From positions 1 through 9,800 of the forward strand of contig JAGCMR010000022.1 of NCBI GenBank assembly GCA_017646305.1: 9,800 nt of DNA. Direction: 5' to 3'. This document shows positions 6,142-9,800 of this stretch, in pieces. Both the position numbers and the translations under genes were made by a program. How positions within the stretch are numbered: the stretch's first letter is position 1; every line of letters begins with the position of its first letter. Source of the DNA: Spirochaetaceae bacterium (lineage in GTDB: Bacteria; Spirochaetota; Spirochaetia; Treponematales; Treponemataceae). The notes below the pieces were generated by a model, which saw only the letters and a list, made by a program, of their open reading frames with translations, had not been told where the DNA came from and did no database searches.

Positions 6142-6615
6142 ATGGAAAAAGTTGAATGGCAAGATGCCTACTGTATTGGAGTGGAGGAAATCGATGTACA
6201 GCATCGCAAGCTCCTGTCTATTGTGAATGAATTTTATGATGTGGCAATCGGCCATCCTGCAGATTATCCTGTTAAGGTTGGACGCTGCCTAAAAAAATTA
6301 GCGGACTACACTCACTACCATTTCGCAGCAGAAGAAGTGCTGATGGAACGATACATGTTTCCTTCCACCACACAACACAAGGAAGAGCACAGTAATTTTA
6401 TTACTAAAATTGCCACTAAGGTTCCACAAATTGCCAGAGGAAATCAGGCTATGGGACAGGAATTATATCAATTTTTGCTGGATTGGATTGTAAACCACAT
6501 TGCTCACTCAGATAAATTATGGGCAGAATATGTTATAGCAATCCAGCAAAGCCCAGAGGAAAAAAATCGAATATATCGCCGTCCAGGAGCTATTCCTTTT
6601 TTCCAAAAGCACTAA
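6142..6615 (+). CDS. Bacteriohemerythrin, copy 2 (tandem paralogue)
   Basis: This is a 157-residue hemerythrin domain with the same ligand set at the same positions: His21, His60, Glu64, His79, His83, His119, Asp124. By eye it is about 57% identical to copy 1 over roughly 135 aligned residues without gaps, so the pair arose by tandem duplication. Unlike copy 1 it carries about 20 extra C-terminal residues (SPEEKNRIYRRPG...), basic and aromatic, of unknown purpose. Two ATGs compete. The one at 6142 is preferred because GGAG (6131-6134) lies 7 bp before it but only 1 bp before the ATG at 6136. The 71-bp gap has an imperfect hairpin (6070-6097) and no convincing promoter, so co-transcription with copy 1 is likely. 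Confidence 0.92.
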   Translation: MEKVEWQDAYCIGVEEIDVQHRKLLSIVNEFYDVAIGHPADYPVKVGRCLKKLADYTHYHFAAEEVLMERYMFPSTTQHKEEHSNFITKIATKVPQIARGNQAMGQELYQFLLDWIVNHIAHSDKLWAEYVIAIQQSPEEKNRIYRRPGAIPFFQKH

Positions 6616-6640
6616 GCTCCTAGGAAATTACGAGAACCTT

Positions 6641-7801
6641 CTAGTCTAACAAGGGTAATAAATCTCCGTAACCAGATGCAGCCATTTCGCTTTTAGGAAC
6701 AAAACGCAAAGAAGCACTATTGATGCAGTACCGCAATCCTCCTTCAGCAATAGGCCCATCGTCAAACACATGTCCCAAGTGAATATCTCCGCTACGGCTG
6801 CGAACCTCTGTCCGAACCATACCGTGGCTCGTGTCTACCAGCTCTGTTACTAGCTCCGTGGCGATGGGCTTGGTAAAGCTGGGCCAGCCACAACCAGAGT
6901 CAAACTTATCGGTGGAAAGGAATAAGGGCTCACCTGTGGCAATATCCACATAGAGGCCAGCTTCGTGATTATCCCAAAACTCATTGAAAAATGGTCGCTC
7001 CGTAGCAGCCTTCACTGCAACATCATATTGCAAGGGAGAAAGCTTTTCCTGTAATACCTCGTTGCTGGGGCGTGGATATCGCTCTTGCTCCAAGGAAGGC
7101 AGCTGGCTCACCTCATCTTCAGGATTTACTGTTTCACCGAGATTTGGAATTAAGCTTGTATCCACCGAAGTTGCAGCCTTTCGGAATTTATCCCGACTAA
7201 TGTGGCAGTATCCAAAGGGATTTTTTTCAAGATAATCCTGATGATATTCCTCTGCTGGGAAAAAATTCTTTACAGGCTCCAGCTCCACCACAATTTTTCT
7301 GTCAGTGGCGGCTTGCTTTTCTGCAATAAAGTTTTGGGCAATCTGTCCATCTGCCTCATTTGTGTAATAAATGCCTGTTCTATACTGAGGACCACGGTCA
7401 TTTCCCTGCTTGTTAATGCTATAAGGATCGATGATGTCAAAATATAGATTCAGCAAATGATTTAAGCTCACCACAGATGCATCATATACCACCTGTACCG
7501 TCTCAGTGTGGCCAGTGGTACCTGTACAGACTTCTTCGTAACTGGGCTTCTCCACAGTTCCTTGACTATATCCTGACATTGCATCTAGTACTCCAGGTAC
7601 CAAGGCAAAATACTGCTCCACACCCCAGAAACAACCTCCCGCAAGATACACCTGTGAAGCAGCTTCCACGGTTCCTTCGCCATCATTTTTTGTTGCATTC
7701 AGTTGACTTGCCATAGTTTCCTCCTCTATGCACCCAAAGGCTCCAAACAAAATACTGAATAGTAAAAAATATACTAAACTCTTTTTCCCTAGTTTATTCA
7801 T
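6641..7801 (-). CDS. msrAB: Fused MsrA-MsrB peptide methionine sulfoxide reductase, predicted lipoprotein
   Basis: This 386-residue enzyme reduces both stereoisomers of methionine sulfoxide in proteins. MsrA (S-form) comes first, with nucleophile Cys57 in GGCFWG and motifs [13 protein letters not shown] and EEYHQDYL. A linker follows, then MsrB (R-form) with [20 protein letters not shown] (Cys304, expected resolving) and [10 protein letters not shown]...LRYCINS (Cys359, expected catalytic). The zinc-binding CxxC pairs of some MsrB proteins are not seen. The N-terminus [24 protein letters not shown] is a signal peptide with a lipobox-like AFGC (Cys24), implying anchoring on the outer face of the cytoplasmic membrane or in the outer membrane. 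The ATG at 7801 is chosen over one 13 codons upstream. AGGAG lies 5 bp before it, and the signal peptide then has a normal n-region. The gene is convergent with hemerythrin 2 (25-bp gap, no terminator seen). Confidence 0.94.
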   Translation of the reverse strand: MNKLGKKSLVYFLLFSILFGAFGCIEEETMASQLNATKNDGEGTVEAASQVYLAGGCFWGVEQYFALVPGVLDAMSGYSQGTVEKPSYEEVCTGTTGHTETVQVVYDASVVSLNHLLNLYFDIIDPYSINKQGNDRGPQYRTGIYYTNEADGQIAQNFIAEKQAATDRKIVVELEPVKNFFPAEEYHQDYLEKNPFGYCHISRDKFRKAATSVDTSLIPNLGETVNPEDEVSQLPSLEQERYPRPSNEVLQEKLSPLQYDVAVKAATERPFFNEFWDNHEAGLYVDIATGEPLFLSTDKFDSGCGWPSFTKPIATELVTELVDTSHGMVRTEVRSRSGDIHLGHVFDDGPIAEGGLRYCINSASLRFVPKSEMAASGYGDLLPLLD

Positions 7802-7824
7802 AAACACTCCTAAAATATATTTCG

Positions 7825-7853
7825 ATTTAAAAAAGCTCACTTCCTTAAATCAA
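7825..7853 (-). promoter_or_regulatory. Candidate msrAB promoter embedded in the upstream terminator
   Basis: On the - strand TTGATT (7848-7853) and TTAAAT (7825-7830) are 17 bp apart, each matching consensus at four of six positions. The predicted start near 7818 leaves about 17 nt of leader with AGGAG. No better promoter fits in the 93-bp gap. The boxes lie in the loop-side/right arm and the U-tract of the terminator of the preceding gene. Confidence 0.4.
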
Positions 7854-7876
7854 TTTATCTTAGATTCAAGGAAGTG
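7829..7876 (-). terminator. Intrinsic terminator of the amylase-family gene
   Basis: On the - strand CACTTCCTTGAATC (7876-7863) pairs with GATTTAAGGAAGTG (7851-7838) over 14 bp with one G-U pair and an 11-nt loop. AGC and six T (7834-7829) follow. It lies 18 bp after the TAG of the amylase-family gene. On the + strand there is no T-tract, so it works leftward only. Confidence 0.85.
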
Positions 7877-7894
7877 TCTTCGTCTATAAAGATA

Positions 7895-9800
7895 CTACTT
7901 TTTCACTTTCTTGGGGCTAGATTCATCGGCCTTTTTTTCAGTTTTTGAATCAGCCTTTTTTACTGTAGCAGTTTTCTTAGCTCCTTTACTTTGAATAGTA
8001 TTCTTTTCAGCTTCTGGCTTTTTCTTGGAAGAAGCCTTTGTCACCTTACTCTTTTCTACTACAGGAGGAGGAAGGAGTTTACAGAGCTGATCTGCTCGGT
8101 ATTCAGCCTTTTTCTGAGCAGTGGCCAAGGTTTTTGCTACAGCCTCCAAACCATCTTTGGTGGATTCACCTAAGCCACCACCAATGAAGGCAGGAACTGC
8201 AACAGCATACCACAGGGCCTCACTCATAAGCTCCTGATTAAACCACAGCACATTGTCAAAGAGATTAACACCTGCTACTACACTAGCTTCTTTGCTATGC
8301 ACAATAGTGTCTACCATAATTCCAGCTACCTTCTTTACCGCCTTGGTATCTAGCTTGGAGGTATCGGATGCCTTCAACTGGCTCAACAAGTCCAAGGAGG
8401 GGAAGGTTACCACCATGGTTTTCAGTGGCAAACTGGTGGCTGCCACAGGAACGCCACGATTCAGCAACAAGTCCTGCAATTTTCGCTCCAAGCCCCACAA
8501 GGAAACGAGGGCAGCAGCATCTTTGGCAGTAGCCTTACTTCCCAGCACAGACTGGAGACTTGCAGCAACTGCCATTCCTGCAAACATTTGGGTAGCAGCA
8601 GGCCGAGACAGAATGCCTTGGGCAAGAGCTACCTCAAAGGGTACGTTTTCAGCAACAACTTCAGCAGAAGCACGCTGGGAAGCAGTTTCTGCAACAGGCT
8701 CCTTTGTACCAGTTTTGGCAGTTGTTTTTGCTACTGTTTCACGGATACTGGAAGCTACAAGCTCTTGTCCTTCAGCAAAATGCTTCAGCAACTGGGCAAA
8801 GCTCTTCTTAAAGCCTGTCCACAATTTTTCTTCAGCATCCATCTTGCCGCAAAGTTTTCTGTCTACAACCTGAGAAGCACCATAGTTTCCTTCGATAAAT
8901 TCATTTGCCACAGCAAACCAATTTTTCATAGGTTCTTCAATAGCTTTGATAATAGCAGCTACAGTGGGTACCTTTACCTTGGCATTCTGCAATTGCACTG
9001 GTGTCATGCCGAAAATAGCCATCTGATCAAGGAATTCTGGGGAAACGACGGCGGTAAAGGCCTTGTACAAATCCTTTAAGAAGATTTCTCTCAGAGCTGT
9101 CTCAATGTCGGAAACACCGCTTCCTGCCAAGGTTTCGCACAGGATACGATACTTGCCAGTTTCATCATCTGTTACCTGAGAAATATCCATCATCACCTGG
9201 GTTTCAAAGCCGTTCAAATGAAGATACAAACCGTTGTTGCAAATGTCAGCAGCAGAACGAATGAACCACAGTCCACTTCGCTGTTCCCGGAAGATGCAGT
9301 AGTTCTTGGGATCGGGATTCAGTCCAAGAGCATGACCAATGGAGCGGGTTTCCATGCGGATTTCATCACCATTGCCAGTTTTTACTGCATACTTGCAGGA
9401 TTCCTTAATCCAGCCGGAAGCCTGCTGGTACACGTTATTGTAGAAAACAACTGCCCGCTCCGTGCCACAGCGATTAGAATAGGCAAAGACGTTTTCATTT
9501 ACCTGCCCCTCGTTCCACACGTCGTAGAAAAGGAAGTTTTCAATCTCCGCAAACAGATAGCGTTTTTTCATTAAGGGGAAGATTTCCTGCTGATGTCTTT
9601 GAATCAGATTTTCGTCAGGAGTTTCATCCCAATATGCCTTGGTAAACTCCATGCCGTACTTTTCTGTAAAGCCTTCAATCTGGCCGTGACCAAACATGGG
9701 CAAACCAGGCATAGTTACCATTAAGGTACACACACCAAAGTACTTGTCGTCCTTACCGAACTGAGCCACCGCAGTTTCCTCGTCGGGGTTGTTCATAAAG
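7895..9800 (-). CDS. Alpha-amylase family (GH13-like) protein, C-terminal part (5' end outside window)
   Basis: At least 634 codons lie in the window and the frame is open at the right edge, where it reads ...FMNNPDEETAVAQFG. This fits conserved region IV of GH13 enzymes (usually NHD), with the Asp codon at 9782-9784 in the transition-state position and Pro replacing the usual His. PGLPMFGHGQIEGFTEKYGMEF is the end of the catalytic barrel. A beta-rich segment follows (FAYSNRCGTERAVVFYNN..., about 9500-9150), then a long helical Ala/Val/Leu-rich region without a family I recognise. The protein ends in a tail with 19 Lys in 54 residues (7898-8059). Presumed role is cleavage or transfer of alpha-glucan such as storage glycogen or maltodextrin. 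The other catalytic residues are not in view, so activity is not assured. The Met at 9796 is internal, not the start. Confidence 0.8.
   Translation of the reverse strand, partial: FMNNPDEETAVAQFGKDDKYFGVCTLMVTMPGLPMFGHGQIEGFTEKYGMEFTKAYWDETPDENLIQRHQQEIFPLMKKRYLFAEIENFLFYDVWNEGQVNENVFAYSNRCGTERAVVFYNNVYQQASGWIKESCKYAVKTGNGDEIRMETRSIGHALGLNPDPKNYCIFREQRSGLWFIRSAADICNNGLYLHLNGFETQVMMDISQVTDDETGKYRILCETLAGSGVSDIETALREIFLKDLYKAFTAVVSPEFLDQMAIFGMTPVQLQNAKVKVPTVAAIIKAIEEPMKNWFAVANEFIEGNYGASQVVDRKLCGKMDAEEKLWTGFKKSFAQLLKHFAEGQELVASSIRETVAKTTAKTGTKEPVAETASQRASAEVVAENVPFEVALAQGILSRPAATQMFAGMAVAASLQSVLGSKATAKDAAALVSLWGLERKLQDLLLNRGVPVAATSLPLKTMVVTFPSLDLLSQLKASDTSKLDTKAVKKVAGIMVDTIVHSKEASVVAGVNLFDNVLWFNQELMSEALWYAVAVPAFIGGGLGESTKDGLEAVAKTLATAQKKAEYRADQLCKLLPPPVVEKSKVTKASSKKKPEAEKNTIQSKGAKKTATVKKADSKTEKKADESSPKKVKK
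7898..8059 (-). other. Lys/Ala-rich low-complexity C-terminal tail of the amylase-family protein
   Basis: These 54 codons carry 19 lysines with Ala, Ser, Thr and Glu (for example SSKKKPEAEK, SKGAKKTATVKK, SPKKVKK), resembling histone H1-like or RNA/polyanion-binding tails. It is probably disordered and strongly basic. Confidence 0.85.

Noticed and set aside
6616..6640. Expected terminator between convergent hemerythrin 2 and msrAB
   Set aside because: Only 25 bp, with a short TCCTAGGA palindrome but no stem plus T-tract. Nothing that can be supported.
8253..8873. 206-codon open frame on the + strand inside the amylase-family gene
   Set aside because: Antisense shadow of an Ala/Thr-rich coding region. 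Composition mirrors the other strand and no ribosome site was seen.

Overview
The window is a gene-dense bacterial chromosome segment of about 9.8 kb with moderate GC content. It has short intergenic gaps, purine-rich Shine-Dalgarno sites and recognisable sigma70-type promoters. The gene set (human-like long GuaA relative, MocR regulator, bacteriohemerythrins, MsrA-MsrB lipoprotein with a relaxed lipobox, alpha-amylase relative with a Lys-rich tail) would fit a host-associated anaerobe or microaerophile, possibly a Treponema-like spirochaete. That assignment is tentative, because nothing here is phylogenetically decisive.

Left part (1-2430, + strand): the last 90 codons of CTP synthase (pyrG) are followed after 8 bp by a 643-codon GuaA (GMP synthetase) relative. 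This protein keeps the ATP-pyrophosphatase P-loop but has lost all three glutaminase triad residues, and several signature motifs around the expected XMP/AMP site are changed. The gene ends inside an array of two well-conserved and one decayed copy of a double-hairpin repeat. The stems of the repeat show compensatory base-pair changes. A strong bidirectional terminator follows.

Middle part (2431-5542): a pyridoxal/pyridoxamine kinase gene (- strand) is divergent from a MocR/PdxR-type regulator (+ strand). Inverted repeats in the shared intergenic region are candidate operators, and the regulator appears to have a leaderless transcript. This is probably a self-contained vitamin B6 salvage control module. 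A small flavodoxin-fold oxidoreductase follows, with its own likely promoter overlapping the regulator's stop codon.

Right part (5543-9800): two adjacent, clearly paralogous bacteriohemerythrins (+ strand) lie behind a promoter enclosed by a perfect 12-bp inverted repeat. They converge on a fused MsrA-MsrB methionine sulfoxide reductase predicted to be a lipoprotein (- strand). Upstream of that, also on the - strand, is the 3' part of a long alpha-amylase-family gene ending in a Lys-rich tail. Its terminator hairpin appears to contain the msrAB promoter. The flavoprotein, hemerythrins and MsrAB suggest handling of oxygen or oxidative damage.

The most notable item is the GuaA-like protein: a full-length open reading frame whose glutaminase and part of whose nucleotide-binding signatures are gone. 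It could be an ammonia-dependent or neofunctionalised enzyme.
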